From Arenicellales bacterium (GTDB lineage Bacteria; Pseudomonadota; Gammaproteobacteria; Arenicellales; JAHEKD01): a stretch of 64,000 nucleotides of DNA. Shown here one piece after another: positions 11,301-20,501 of the stretch. The translations under genes and the position numbers were made by a program. Numbering within the stretch: the stretch's first letter is position 1; every line of letters begins with the position of its first letter. The notes beneath the pieces were generated by a model. That model had not been told where the DNA came from and did no database searches. It was given only the letters and a program-made list of their open reading frames with translations. The DNA is taken from NCBI GenBank assembly GCA_028284225.1, contig JANQSD010000011.1, forward strand, positions 186,001 to 250,000. The letters run 5' to 3'.

Positions 11301-12573
11301 AGGTGATTCGGTTAACCTGTCTGCCAGTGCCTCTGATCCAGACGGCGATACACTTAATTATAGTGCTACCGGGCTACCTGATGGCGTTTCTATTAACAGC
11401 AGTACCGGCCTGATTTCCGGAACACTGAGCGCAGTTTCTGCAGGGAATTACACTGTTGAAGTGACGGTATCAGATGGAAGTTTGACCGATGTTCAAAGCT
11501 TTAGCTGGCTGGTCAATGATGTTAATCAACCGCCGTCTATCACCACTCCTGGTAATCAGGTGAATCAATTATCCGATTCGGTTAATCTGCCCATTCAGGC
11601 CAGTGATGCGGATGGTGATAATTTGACCTTCTCCGCTTCCGGTCTGCCGGATGGGCTAAGTATCGATACCGGCACAGGTGTGATCAGTGGCACCGTCACT
11701 ACCGCAGCGGTCTTTAATGTCACCGTCGGTGTCGATGACGGTAATGGCGGTACCGATAGCGTGGCCTTCACCTGGACCGTGAATGACCCCGGCAGCAGTC
11801 AGGAAACTATCTATATGAGTTCAACTTCCGGTGGCACTGTGGGCGGGGTGTCGTTTGCGGATGAAGACATTCTGGCCTTTAATACAGTTACCCAAACCTG
11901 GCAAATGTACATTGATGGGTCGGATGTAGGCTTAAGCGGTTCCGGGGCCCGGGACATTAATGCGTTCACCTTTTTAGCCGATAACAGTATTGTGTTCAGT
12001 GTAGTGGGGGCGACCACATTGCCGGATGTAGGCAGTGTTGATGATTCGGATTTAATCCGGTTTATTCCTACCACCACAGGCACCACCACCAGTGGTACGT
12101 TCGAATTTTACTTTGACGGTTCGGACGTGGGCTTAACGACGAATGGTGAAGACATAGACAGTGTGCATGTGCTGACCAACGGTAATTTGTTAATCGGTAC
12201 CTTAGGTAGTCATAGTGTGCCGGGTGTATCCGGATCAGATGAAGATTTGATGCTGTTCACCCCGACCACGTTAGGGACGACCACGAGTGGCAGCTGGAGT
12301 TCGTATTTTGATGGTTCCTATGCAGCCTTGGGAGGTGTGAGTACAGAAGATGTTTATGCGGCCTGGTTAGATCCTATAAATGGTGATATCTACTTAAGTA
12401 CTCGTGGCACGTACTCGGCACAAGGCCTCACGGGTGACGGCTCAGATATTTTCATCTGTACTCCGTCTTCGTTGGGAGCGCAGAACACCAGCTGTACATA
12501 CAGCGCATTTTGGGACGGATCAGCATTTGGTTATGGTGCAGAAATCATGGACGGTTTATACATTCAGCGCTGA
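8347..12573 (+). CDS. Secreted M14-family zinc carboxypeptidase with Ig-like repeats and a C-terminal repeat region
   Basis: ORF track gives 8332 (TTG); ATG at 8347 is more likely. Signal-peptide-like N-terminus, propeptide-like region, M14 motifs (TSAIHAREYTTAELM, ANPDGR, RGADLNRNFDYQW, DVHSSGRLVLWPWG, AYTFELG), a beta-sandwich-like region, four He_PIG-like repeats, four C-terminal repeats. Confidence 0.9.
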   Translation: MKPQNSPVALSQSGPAYNFFLLLILVFSLMLVSPVRAQVNSIDELLHKHGEVIVKVYFADANKARQFGLGLEPMQSDYEKGYLIFHLTQEEYDNLNAIAANNDMRVELDQELTQKYITNPQLRLPQSSATIGQDTLIQPLDSLESPRAFEANNYPTIPGFACYRTVEGTYQTAQDIVAAYPNLATWTDQGNSWEKNNGLGGYDLMVLKLTNSAITGPKPKIFFTSAIHAREYTTAELMTRFAVQMVENYGVDADTTWMLDHHEVHLMLVANPDGRKQAETGLLWRKNVNTAYCSPTSNNRGADLNRNFDYQWNCCGGSSGDQCSATYRGAGPGSEPEAQAVMNYLRANFADTRGPNVSDPAADDTMGIYIDVHSSGRLVLWPWGFTSTPAPNGTDLQTFGRKMAFFNGHTPQQSIGLYPTDGTTTSFAYGDLGLPAYTFELGTQFFESCSYFENTLLSDNLPSLFYAVKAARAAYQLPGGPDVINQSTSPTSPTGVPAGTIVTLSATATDQRFNNSNGTEPTQNVVSAEYFVDVEPWSGTATGLPMSPADGSFNSGVEAIEVQIDTTGLSEGRHVVYMQATDSNGNTGVVSAVFLDIDNSAVLPTTIFSDNFESDQGWSANPNGTDTATTGQWQRANPEQTSTSGNVQQLGTTVSGSFDLVTGPLAGTSVGTHDIDNGVTSIRSPNINIPASASSVSLSFYYYMAHLNNATTADFFRATVVGGAGSTQVLEELGEGVTDNASWQQQSFDISAFAGQTIYLLFEAADAAGGSLVEAAVDDVEITAVIGNQPPNVTNPGDQFTQQGAADSLQIQATDNEGDTLDYSASGLPDGLSINSSSGLISGTVTATPQVFNVTVDVDDSTNISSVNFNWTITSNNNPPVITNPGNQTNQEGDNGISLAVSASDIDGDTLTYGATGLPPGLSINSSTGVIAGNLDFNSAGSYNVVVSVDDGNGGNDSAGFNWTVNNVNRAPTFDSTIANQTNDEGDSVNLSASASDPDGDTLNYSATGLPDGVSINSSTGLISGTLSAVSAGNYTVEVTVSDGSLTDVQSFSWLVNDVNQPPSITTPGNQVNQLSDSVNLPIQASDADGDNLTFSASGLPDGLSIDTGTGVISGTVTTAAVFNVTVGVDDGNGGTDSVAFTWTVNDPGSSQETIYMSSTSGGTVGGVSFADEDILAFNTVTQTWQMYIDGSDVGLSGSGARDINAFTFLADNSIVFSVVGATTLPDVGSVDDSDLIRFIPTTTGTTTSGTFEFYFDGSDVGLTTNGEDIDSVHVLTNGNLLIGTLGSHSVPGVSGSDEDLMLFTPTTLGTTTSGSWSSYFDGSYAALGGVSTEDVYAAWLDPINGDIYLSTRGTYSAQGLTGDGSDIFICTPSSLGAQNTSCTYSAFWDGSAFGYGAEIMDGLYIQR

Positions 12574-12594
12574 GCTCAGTTAATACTTAACTCT

Positions 12595-12626
12595 GAAAAA
12601 ACCGGAGGTTTACCTCCGGTTTTTTC
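12595..12626 (+). terminator. Intrinsic terminator downstream of the M14 peptidase
   Basis: AAAAAACCGGAGGT-TT-ACCTCCGGTTTTTT: perfect GC-rich stem plus T tract, just after the 12573 stop. Confidence 0.9.
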
Positions 12627-12707
12627 TATCTGCGACAAGATTGCTTTGTTAGAGTGAAAAAATCGTCTATTATTGGCTAGTCAGTAATTTGAGTACACGA
12701 GTATCTT

Positions 12708-13085
12708 ATGCCGAGTTCCAATTTAGTAAAGCACGATCAGACGATCGATGACATGATTAATATTACACAAGCAGCCAAACAGAAGTTTATTTCGCTGCTG
12801 GAAGAAGCCGATGATAATATTCTTGGCGTTAGGGTATATGTCGCCGGGGGAGGTTGTAGTGGTATGCAATATGGAATGACATTTGCTGATCAACAGTCAG
12901 ACTATGATTATCAGATGAATGATGACAAGTTGAGTTTATTGATTGATCCGGTGGCCTTGAATTATATGGAAGGCGCCGAGATTGATTTTGTCGATGATGG
13001 CGTTAATGCCACGTTTGTATTCAACAATGTATTCCAGTCCGTTGGTGGCAGTGGTGCCTGTGGCGGATGTGGTTCAGCGGTATAA
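12708..13085 (+). CDS. erpA: Iron-sulfur cluster insertion protein ErpA
   Basis: A-type carrier: NITQAAKQKFISLLEE, VYVAGGGCSGMQYGMTF, GACGGCGSAV C-terminus. Confidence 0.92.
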   Translation: MPSSNLVKHDQTIDDMINITQAAKQKFISLLEEADDNILGVRVYVAGGGCSGMQYGMTFADQQSDYDYQMNDDKLSLLIDPVALNYMEGAEIDFVDDGVNATFVFNNVFQSVGGSGACGGCGSAV

Positions 13086-13092
13086 TCTTGAA

Positions 13093-13330
13093 ACCTAAAT
13101 TCCTCAGTTGACCGCTGTGAAATACACTTAAGTTTATGAATTCAAATGTAAATATACCTATTCATGTGCTCACCTTATGGGTGAGTGCGCTACCGGCTTT
13201 AAGGCGGGTTAAAATCCGCTGCTGCTGTGTTATGGATTTTGTCAGTAGAACAACTACTCGCTGCAATCCATGCCTTGCAACAGCATATTTTACCCACACC
13301 TTAAAACCGGTCCAACTGAAGATTCTAGGT
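13093..13330 (+). mobile_element. MITE-like non-autonomous element, copy A
   Basis: Ends ACCTaaattcctcagttg / caactgaagattctAGGT are inverted; followed by TTAA (13331-13334), left flank TGAA. Shares TTGAcyGCTGTGAAATACACTTAA, ATGTAAATA, GGTGAGTGCGCTA.CGGCTTTAA..CGGGTTAAAAT with copy B. Confidence 0.75.
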
Positions 13331-13344
13331 TTAAAGCTATAGAA

Positions 13345-14427
13345 ATGACCGATAATAACGAATTCAAAGAGTTACGCGAAAAGATTGATGTTATTGATCA
13401 ACAGATCCAGGATTTGATTAACAGGCGTGTTGAACACGCCGTTGATATCGCCAAGATTAAGCAAAAATCACAAAACGCTGAGTTTTATAAACCTGATCGC
13501 GAAGCTCAAGTATTGCGCGAAGTCATTAACCGTAATCAAGGCCCGATGCCCGATGAAGAAATGGCACGTGTATTTCGGGAGATTATGTCAGCCACTTTAT
13601 CAGTTGAGTCCCAAATCAAGGTTGCTGCATTAGGCCCGATTGGTACGTATACGCAAACAGCCGCGCAGAAACATTTTGGTAAATCCGCTGAAATTATTCT
13701 CAAGCCAACCATAGAGGAAGTATTCCGGGCGGTGCAAACACATGATGCCGATTATGGCGTGGTGCCGGTGGAAAATTCATCTGAAGGTGCGGTAACTCAT
13801 ACTCTTGACCTGATGATGGAAACGCCGTTAAAAATTTGTGGTGAGGTTGAACTGAGAATTCGTCATTGCCTGTTGAGTCAGGATCAGGATTTATCAAAGG
13901 TCATACGTGTTTTTTCACACAGTCAATCGTTGGCCCAATGTCGGCGCTGGCTCTCGACCCATTTGTCCATGGTAGAAAAAAGGGCCGTTGCCAGTAATGC
14001 CGAGGCGGCTGAAAAAGTGTCTCTGGAGACAGGTACGGCTGCGATTGCCAGTAAATCAGCCGCAGAAGTTTATGGCTTGAATATCCTTGCTGAAGATATT
14101 GAAGACAATCCCGGCAACACCACTCGTTTTCTGTTGATCGGGCATAATGATGTGCCGATTAGTGGCGATGACAAAACCAGCTTGCTAATTGCCGGTAAAA
14201 ATAAGCCTGGAATCTTATATAAATTATTAGAACCGTTTGCGGTTAACGGTCTGGATATGACCCGTATCGAATCCAGGCCGTCACGTACGGGGCTGTGGGA
14301 ATATGTATTTTTTATCGACATTAAAGGCCATGCCCAAGACCAGAACATTGCTCAAGTTTTAGGTCAGCTAGAAGAGATTGCAGGCATGTACAAAGTTCTG
14401 GGTTCTTACCCCGCCGCAGTTTTATAA
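13345..14427 (+). CDS. pheA: Chorismate mutase / prephenate dehydratase (P-protein)
   Basis: MTDNNEFKELREKIDVIDQQIQDLINRRVEHAVDIAKIK (chorismate mutase), VAALGPIGTYTQTAA (PDT), C-terminal ACT domain. Track start 13270 lies in the MITE; 13345 is more plausible. Confidence 0.93.
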   Translation: MTDNNEFKELREKIDVIDQQIQDLINRRVEHAVDIAKIKQKSQNAEFYKPDREAQVLREVINRNQGPMPDEEMARVFREIMSATLSVESQIKVAALGPIGTYTQTAAQKHFGKSAEIILKPTIEEVFRAVQTHDADYGVVPVENSSEGAVTHTLDLMMETPLKICGEVELRIRHCLLSQDQDLSKVIRVFSHSQSLAQCRRWLSTHLSMVEKRAVASNAEAAEKVSLETGTAAIASKSAAEVYGLNILAEDIEDNPGNTTRFLLIGHNDVPISGDDKTSLLIAGKNKPGILYKLLEPFAVNGLDMTRIESRPSRTGLWEYVFFIDIKGHAQDQNIAQVLGQLEEIAGMYKVLGSYPAAVL

Positions 14428-15507
14428 GTGTTTGATCCATACTCAGTGGCGTTGCCCGCAGTGGCGGACTTAAGCCCGTATCAACCCGGCAAACCCCAGG
14501 AAGAACTAAAACGTGAACTCGGACTGGACCGAGTCATAAAACTGGCGTCAAATGAAAACCCGCTCGGTTGTTCGCCGAAAGCATTAGCAGTATTAAAACA
14601 GCCGGTTGACCTGGCCCGTTATCCAGATGGTAATGCGTACCAATTGAAGCAGGCATTAGCACAAAAACTTAACATTAACAGTGATCAGCTAACTATAGGT
14701 AACGGTTCTAGTGAAGTGCTGGAACTGTTAGTCAAAGCTTTTGTAACTGCCCGGGATAAAGTCGTTATCTCCCAGCATTCGTTCGCCCTTTACTATTTGG
14801 CTGCTCAAGCCGTTAATGCTGATATTTGCATTGTTCCGGCAAGTCATTGGCAACATGATTTAAAGCAAATGTCATCCCTGGCTAATGATGCCAAACTGGT
14901 ATTTATTGCTAACCCGAATAATCCCACTGGCAGTTACCATAGTCTTGATTCAATCAGGGTGTTTTTAAATTCGTTGCCAGAATCGGTACTGGTAGTGATT
15001 GACGAAGCCTATATTGAGTACGTTACCGAAGATGGTTCAGCACTAAGTTTACTGAATGAATTTCCAAACCTGGTGATTACCCGGACTTTTTCAAAAGTGT
15101 ATGGCTTAGCGGGGCTGCGAATCGGCTATTGTGTTTCATCAGCACAAATTGCAGATTTATTAAATCGGGTCCGCTTGCCGTTCAATGCTAACACCCAGGC
15201 TCAAAACGCCGCGATTGCAGCATTGTTTGATCAGGAATTCATTGATCAGAGTATTAAGCTGAATCTGCAACAAAAACAAGTGATCTATGATGGCTTTGAA
15301 CGCTTAAGATTAGACTTTATTGAATCACAGGGGAATTTTGTTAGTGTTCAAGTGGGTGACGAGCTTGGTGTTTACCAAAGTATGTTGGCGCAAGGCATCA
15401 TCGTTAGACCGATTGGTAATTACCAAATGCCGGGATGGCTCAGGTTTACCATTGGGCTTGAGCAAGAAAACCAACAAGCGTTGGCCGCTTTGTCGAAAGC
15501 GATATAG
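14428..15507 (+). CDS. hisC: Histidinol-phosphate / aromatic aminotransferase
   Basis: 359 aa, GTG start; KLASNENPLGCSPKA, NPNNPTGSY, TRTFSKVYGLAGLRIGY. Confidence 0.92.
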   Translation: MFDPYSVALPAVADLSPYQPGKPQEELKRELGLDRVIKLASNENPLGCSPKALAVLKQPVDLARYPDGNAYQLKQALAQKLNINSDQLTIGNGSSEVLELLVKAFVTARDKVVISQHSFALYYLAAQAVNADICIVPASHWQHDLKQMSSLANDAKLVFIANPNNPTGSYHSLDSIRVFLNSLPESVLVVIDEAYIEYVTEDGSALSLLNEFPNLVITRTFSKVYGLAGLRIGYCVSSAQIADLLNRVRLPFNANTQAQNAAIAALFDQEFIDQSIKLNLQQKQVIYDGFERLRLDFIESQGNFVSVQVGDELGVYQSMLAQGIIVRPIGNYQMPGWLRFTIGLEQENQQALAALSKAI

Positions 15508-15509
15508 CG

Positions 15510-16409
15510 ATGTTTAGTTGTAGAAAACTCGTTGTGATTGGTGCCGGATTAATCGGCGGATCAATGATTAAAGCGCTACGTCAGGCCGGGGCTGATGTCG
15601 AACAAATCGTTGTCGTGGGGCGCAATATGCAAGTCCTCGAGCACGCCAAGCAACAGGGCTATATCGATAATTACAGTAATGACTCGTCAACAGCCGTAAA
15701 AGATGCTGATGTGGTAGTGGTCGGTACGCCGGTCGGTGCTATTGGGCAGCAATTAGAGGCTATCTATCCAAATCTGGCGGATGATTGTATTGTTAGCGAT
15801 GTCGGCAGTGTTAAGCAGCACGTAGTAAATGTGGCCCGTCAATCACTAAAACAGCATAGTTCTCGTTTTATTCCGGCTCATCCAATTTCTGGCACAGAAC
15901 ATTCCGGTTTTAATGCATCGTTTGCTGAATTATTCGCAGGTCGATTTACGATTATTACACCGTTAAGTGACAATGATCTGGCGCATATCGATAAAATCAA
16001 GCAGCTCTGGCAGACAGTCGGCAGCCAGGTGTTGGAAATGAGCGTAGCCAGTCACGATCAGATTTTTGCTGCCACCAGCCATTTGCCACATGTGCTGGTT
16101 TATGCTCTGGTCAACACCATCAGCCGATTGGAGGATGCCGATAAGTATTTTCAGGTGGTTGCAGGTGGATTTCTGGATTACACCCGCATCGCCTCCAGTG
16201 ACGCGGTGATGTGGCGCGATGTATGTTTGACTAATAAGCAATCGATTCTGGATATGATAGAACAATACAAAACTCAACTGTCAGCGTTACAAGCGCTGAT
16301 TGAAAATGAGAATGCGCAGGCGATTGAGCAGGAATTCAAGTTAGCTAAAAAAGTCCGCGATGAACTGGTTGATAAACGCTTGCAACAAAAACAAACCTCA
16401 TCAAAATGA
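15510..16409 (+). CDS. tyrA: Prephenate dehydrogenase
   Basis: 299 aa; VVIGAGLIGGSMIKALRQAG, SDVGSVKQHVV, PAHPISGTEHSGF, TSHLPHVL. Confidence 0.92.
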   Translation: MFSCRKLVVIGAGLIGGSMIKALRQAGADVEQIVVVGRNMQVLEHAKQQGYIDNYSNDSSTAVKDADVVVVGTPVGAIGQQLEAIYPNLADDCIVSDVGSVKQHVVNVARQSLKQHSSRFIPAHPISGTEHSGFNASFAELFAGRFTIITPLSDNDLAHIDKIKQLWQTVGSQVLEMSVASHDQIFAATSHLPHVLVYALVNTISRLEDADKYFQVVAGGFLDYTRIASSDAVMWRDVCLTNKQSILDMIEQYKTQLSALQALIENENAQAIEQEFKLAKKVRDELVDKRLQQKQTSSK

Positions 16410-17710
16410 TTATTAATTACTTAGTTCAACCGGGCGGTCGCTTTAGTGGTGAAATTACAGTTCCCGGAGATAAATCGATTTCTCACCGCAGTGTCATTTT
16501 CGGGGCGTTATGCGATGGCGTTACCGAGGTCAGCGGTTTACTCCAGGGTATGGATGTGTTGGCTACAATCCACGCATTTCGTGAAATGGGTGTTTTTATT
16601 GATGGTCCGGATGGTGGTCATTTGGTGATTCACGGCAATGGTTTGCGCGGCTTGAGTGCTCCGCATGGAAGTCTTGATCTGGGCAATTCAGGCACCAGTA
16701 TGCGATTACTAACCGGCTTGCTTTCGGCCCAGCAATTTGACTCGACCCTGGTTGGCGATGAATCGTTAAGCAAACGGCCAATGATGCGGGTGATAAAACC
16801 GCTTTCGGCCATGGGCGCCACTATCAATGCCAGTGCCAACGGCACGCCGCCGGTGCAAATAAGCGGTGGCAGCCAGATAAGCAGCCAGGCATTCAAGCTG
16901 GAAATTGCCAGTGCCCAGGTGAAATCGGCGCTTTTGTTGGCAGGGCTGTATGCCGATTCACCAATCAGTGTAACTGAGCCGGTTAAAACTCGCGATCATA
17001 CTGAGCGAATGTTAGCGGACATGGGCTGTGAAATTGAAACTGCCGATTTGACCATTCGTTTACATCCACCCTCAATGTTGCAAGCCAAGGCGATTAATGT
17101 GCCTGCTGATATCTCCTCAGCTGCATTTTTTATGGTGGGTGCAAGCATAGCCAGGGATTCAAAGTTACTGATTAAAAACGTCGGGATCAATCCTACCCGA
17201 ACCGGCGTAATCGAGATTTTGCAGCTGATGGGTGCAAACATCAACTTACTCAACCCGCGCCAGTCAACAGGAGAACCGGTAGCAGATATTGAAGTCTGTT
17301 CCGGTGATTTGCAAGGTATACAAATTCCCGAGTCCCTGGTTGCCTCGGCCATTGATGAGTTCCCGGTTCTAATGATCGCAGCAGCTTGCGCCAAAGGCCA
17401 AACAGTGGTTACCGGCGCCAGAGAATTGCGGGTAAAGGAAAGTGACCGCATTGCGTCCATGGTTACAGGGCTAAAAGTTTTGGGTATTGATGCCAAAGAA
17501 CTTGAAGATGGAATGATCGTTGAAGGCGGTCAGATTCAAGGCGGTGAAGTGGAAAGCTACGACGATCACCGCATATCAATGGCGTTTGCCATGGCTGGGC
17601 TGGCGAGCCAGGCACCCATCAAAATTAATGACTGCCGAAACGTGGCGACGTCATTTCCGGGGTTTGACCAGTTAGCTGTTCAAGCCGGGTTAAATCTGGA
17701 GGTGGTGTAA
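16406..17710 (+). CDS. aroA: 3-phosphoshikimate 1-carboxyvinyltransferase (EPSP synthase)
   Basis: 434 aa; VPGDKSISHRSVIFGAL, LGNSGTSMRLLTGLL, RELRVKESDRIASM, DDHRISMAFAMAGL; ATGA overlap with tyrA. Confidence 0.97.
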   Translation: MIINYLVQPGGRFSGEITVPGDKSISHRSVIFGALCDGVTEVSGLLQGMDVLATIHAFREMGVFIDGPDGGHLVIHGNGLRGLSAPHGSLDLGNSGTSMRLLTGLLSAQQFDSTLVGDESLSKRPMMRVIKPLSAMGATINASANGTPPVQISGGSQISSQAFKLEIASAQVKSALLLAGLYADSPISVTEPVKTRDHTERMLADMGCEIETADLTIRLHPPSMLQAKAINVPADISSAAFFMVGASIARDSKLLIKNVGINPTRTGVIEILQLMGANINLLNPRQSTGEPVADIEVCSGDLQGIQIPESLVASAIDEFPVLMIAAACAKGQTVVTGARELRVKESDRIASMVTGLKVLGIDAKELEDGMIVEGGQIQGGEVESYDDHRISMAFAMAGLASQAPIKINDCRNVATSFPGFDQLAVQAGLNLEVV

Positions 17711-18387
17711 TGAATACCAATCAGGATGTTTACATTCTCGCGATAGACGGCCCGGTTGGATCGGGCAAGGGGACTATAGGACAAATGATCGCCAAGCATT
17801 ATGGCTGGCATTATCTGGACAGTGGGGCGCTGTATCGGGCTTTTTCCTATGCCGCCGATCAAAACGGAATATCGAGCGTAGATGATCAAGCCTTGCGTGA
17901 GCTTATTAACACCTTGGATATTATGTTTATTCCGACTGAGGATGGCGGTGCAGCTATTCAGATTAATGGTGAAGATGTAACCGACAAAGTTCGCCACGAA
18001 GATGCAGGTAAGCTTGCTTCAGAATATGCCGGTAAGCCTGTGGTTCGGGAGATACTGTTTGATTTACAAAAACGCGCCGCCAGGGCACCAGGGCTGGTTG
18101 CCGACGGGCGTGACATGGGCAGTGTGGTATTTCCGCAGGCGGACTTAAAAATCTTTCTCACCGCCAGCGCAAAAAGCCGTGCACAAAGACGATATAAACA
18201 GTTGAAACTAAAGGGTTTCGATGTTAACCTTACGCGCCTTGTCGAGGACATAGAGCTACGTGACCAACAAGATGCGACACGGACACATTCGCCGTTGGTC
18301 CCGGCTGCCGATGCAATCGTTTTGGACACGACTTCAATGAATATTGAACAAGTGTTTGAAAAGATAGTTTCGCTCATCGATAAGTAA
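17710..18387 (+). CDS. cmk: Cytidylate kinase
   Basis: 225 aa; LAIDGPVGSGKGTIGQMIAKHYGWHYLDSGALYRAFS, GRDMGSVVFPQADLKIFLTASAKSRAQRR. Confidence 0.97.
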   Translation: MNTNQDVYILAIDGPVGSGKGTIGQMIAKHYGWHYLDSGALYRAFSYAADQNGISSVDDQALRELINTLDIMFIPTEDGGAAIQINGEDVTDKVRHEDAGKLASEYAGKPVVREILFDLQKRAARAPGLVADGRDMGSVVFPQADLKIFLTASAKSRAQRRYKQLKLKGFDVNLTRLVEDIELRDQQDATRTHSPLVPAADAIVLDTTSMNIEQVFEKIVSLIDK

Positions 18388-18469
18388 TGGTGACAATGCC
18401 TCCCCACCTTTATGAGGTATTGTTAAAGATTAACATTTAACATACGTACTTTCGTACCGAGAACAATCC

Positions 18470-20158
18470 ATGTCAGAAAGTTTCGCTGAACTATTCGAAC
18501 AGAGTATTAAAGATAAAATTATGCAACCCGGCAAGGTTATTGATGCCGAAGTTGTAAAAGCCGACAACGATTTCGTTATTGTCAATGCTGGCCTTAAATC
18601 CGAAGCCGAGATTCCCGCTTCCCAATTCAAAGACGATCAAGGCAACCTTGCGGTAAAGCCCGGTGATGTGGTCCAGGTGGCACTAGAGTCGCTGGAAGAC
18701 GGTTTTGGACAAACGCGCCTGTCGCGTGAAAAAGCACAGCGCTTGAGAGCCTGGGAAGAGCTGGAGTCTATTCATGCCGAAGATGGGCTGGTTTCCGGCC
18801 GCATAACCGGCCGTGTCAAAGGCGGATTTACTGTAACCGTCAAAGATATTCGGGCATTCCTGCCGGGCTCACAGGTCGATGTGCGTCCGGTCAAAGACCC
18901 TGAGTCACTGGAAAATGAAATATTTGATTTCAAATTAATTAAACTGGATCGAGTTCGCAACAATATCGTTGTTTCACGCCGTGCAGTGGTCGAAAATGAA
19001 ATGTCGGCTGAGCGTGAAGAATTGCTCTCCAACCTGGAAGAAGGTCAAATCATCACCGGTGTGGTCAAAAATATCACTGATTACGGTGCCTTTGTTAATC
19101 TTGGTGGCCTCGATGGGCTATTACACATTACTGACCTGGCCTGGAAACGGGTTAAGCATCCGTCTGAGGTGCTGGAACTGGGTCAGGAAATTCAGGCTCG
19201 GGTGCTTAAGTTTGATCGCGATAAAAACCGCGTATCGCTTGGCTTAAAGCAGCTGACCGAAGATCCGTGGCAAGACTTGTCACGCCGTTATCCTGAAGGA
19301 GCACGTATTTTCGGCAAAGTCACCAATATCACTGATTACGGTGCATTTGTTGAGCTTGAAGACGGTGTGGAAGGCCTGGTGCACTCATCAGAGATGGACT
19401 GGACCAACAAAAACGTACATCCGTCCCGGGTTTGCCATATTGGCGATGAAGTTGAAGTCATGGTGCTGGATGTTGACAATGAGCGTCGCCGTATTTCACT
19501 GGGTATGAAACAATGTCAGCCTAATCCTTGGGAAGAATTTGCAGTCAGCCATAATAAAGGCGATCAAATCACCGGCAATATCAAATCAATTACAGACTTT
19601 GGTGTATTTGTGGGTCTGGATGGCGGTATTGACGGCTTGATTCACTTAAGCGACTTATCCTGGGACATGACCAGTGAAGAAGCAGTGCGCCAGTATAAGA
19701 AAGGTGACGAGGTCACGGCAGTGGTATTGGCTGTAGATGCCGAGCGTGAGCGAATTTCCTTAGGATTGAAACAGGCTTCGGGCGATCCATTTACACAATA
19801 TGTCTCTGAGCATCCCAAAGGTGTTAAAGTGACAGCAGTAGCTAAGGAAGTAGACAGGCGTGGTGTTGTAGCTGAACTGGGCGAAGGCATTGATGCTTAT
19901 ATGCGTGCATCAGAAGCTGCCCGCGACCCGGTTGATGATGTGACTAAAATCATTAATTCAGGTGATTCATTTGAAGCTAAAATCACCAGTATTGATCGTA
20001 AAGCACGCAAAATCATGTTATCGATCCGTGCACTTGAACTGGATCTTGAAGATGAGGCGCTGGAAGAATATTCACGTCAATCTGTCTCATCAACGACTTT
20101 GGGTGATAAACTAAAAGAACAATTAATGGGTGCAGGTTCATCTGAAGCAGACTCCTGA
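18470..20158 (+). CDS. rpsA: 30S ribosomal protein S1
   Basis: 562 aa; multiple S1 repeats ([27 protein letters not shown] and others). Confidence 0.98.
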   Translation: MSESFAELFEQSIKDKIMQPGKVIDAEVVKADNDFVIVNAGLKSEAEIPASQFKDDQGNLAVKPGDVVQVALESLEDGFGQTRLSREKAQRLRAWEELESIHAEDGLVSGRITGRVKGGFTVTVKDIRAFLPGSQVDVRPVKDPESLENEIFDFKLIKLDRVRNNIVVSRRAVVENEMSAEREELLSNLEEGQIITGVVKNITDYGAFVNLGGLDGLLHITDLAWKRVKHPSEVLELGQEIQARVLKFDRDKNRVSLGLKQLTEDPWQDLSRRYPEGARIFGKVTNITDYGAFVELEDGVEGLVHSSEMDWTNKNVHPSRVCHIGDEVEVMVLDVDNERRRISLGMKQCQPNPWEEFAVSHNKGDQITGNIKSITDFGVFVGLDGGIDGLIHLSDLSWDMTSEEAVRQYKKGDEVTAVVLAVDAERERISLGLKQASGDPFTQYVSEHPKGVKVTAVAKEVDRRGVVAELGEGIDAYMRASEAARDPVDDVTKIINSGDSFEAKITSIDRKARKIMLSIRALELDLEDEALEEYSRQSVSSTTLGDKLKEQLMGAGSSEADS

Positions 20159-20199
20159 GAGTCTTGAAGATAACTTGAACAATAATCAGGACTTGAAGA

Positions 20200-20478
20200 A
20201 TGACAAAATCTGAATTAATTGAACAATTGGCAGAGCAACAGCCACATTTAGCTTACAGGGATGTTGAGTTTGCTGTTAATCAAATTCTGGACTATGTCTG
20301 CAACGCGCTCGCCAATGGCGAGCGCGTTGAAATTCGGGGGTTTGGCAGCTTATCGCTGCACTATCGCCCGGAACGGGTAGGGCGGAATCCAAAAACCGGT
20401 GATCGTGTTTATGTGCCGGCCAAACATGTGCCGCACTTTAAACCCGGCCGTGAACTTCGGGAAAGGGTTGACCGATAA
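20200..20478 (+). CDS. ihfB: Integration host factor subunit beta
   Basis: 92 aa; [61 protein letters not shown]; follows rpsA. Confidence 0.97.
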   Translation: MTKSELIEQLAEQQPHLAYRDVEFAVNQILDYVCNALANGERVEIRGFGSLSLHYRPERVGRNPKTGDRVYVPAKHVPHFKPGRELRERVDR

Positions 20479-20501
20479 CCGAATAATGCGATAATCATCT
20501 T

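Noticed and set aside
13136-13342. 68-aa ORF between erpA and pheA
   Set aside because: Entirely within MITE-like copy A; not preserved as an ORF in copy B.
16996-17496. 166-aa antisense ORF in aroA and similar long antisense ORFs (17958-18407 and others)
   Set aside because: Typical frame-shadow ORFs of conserved genes; translations have no family resemblance.
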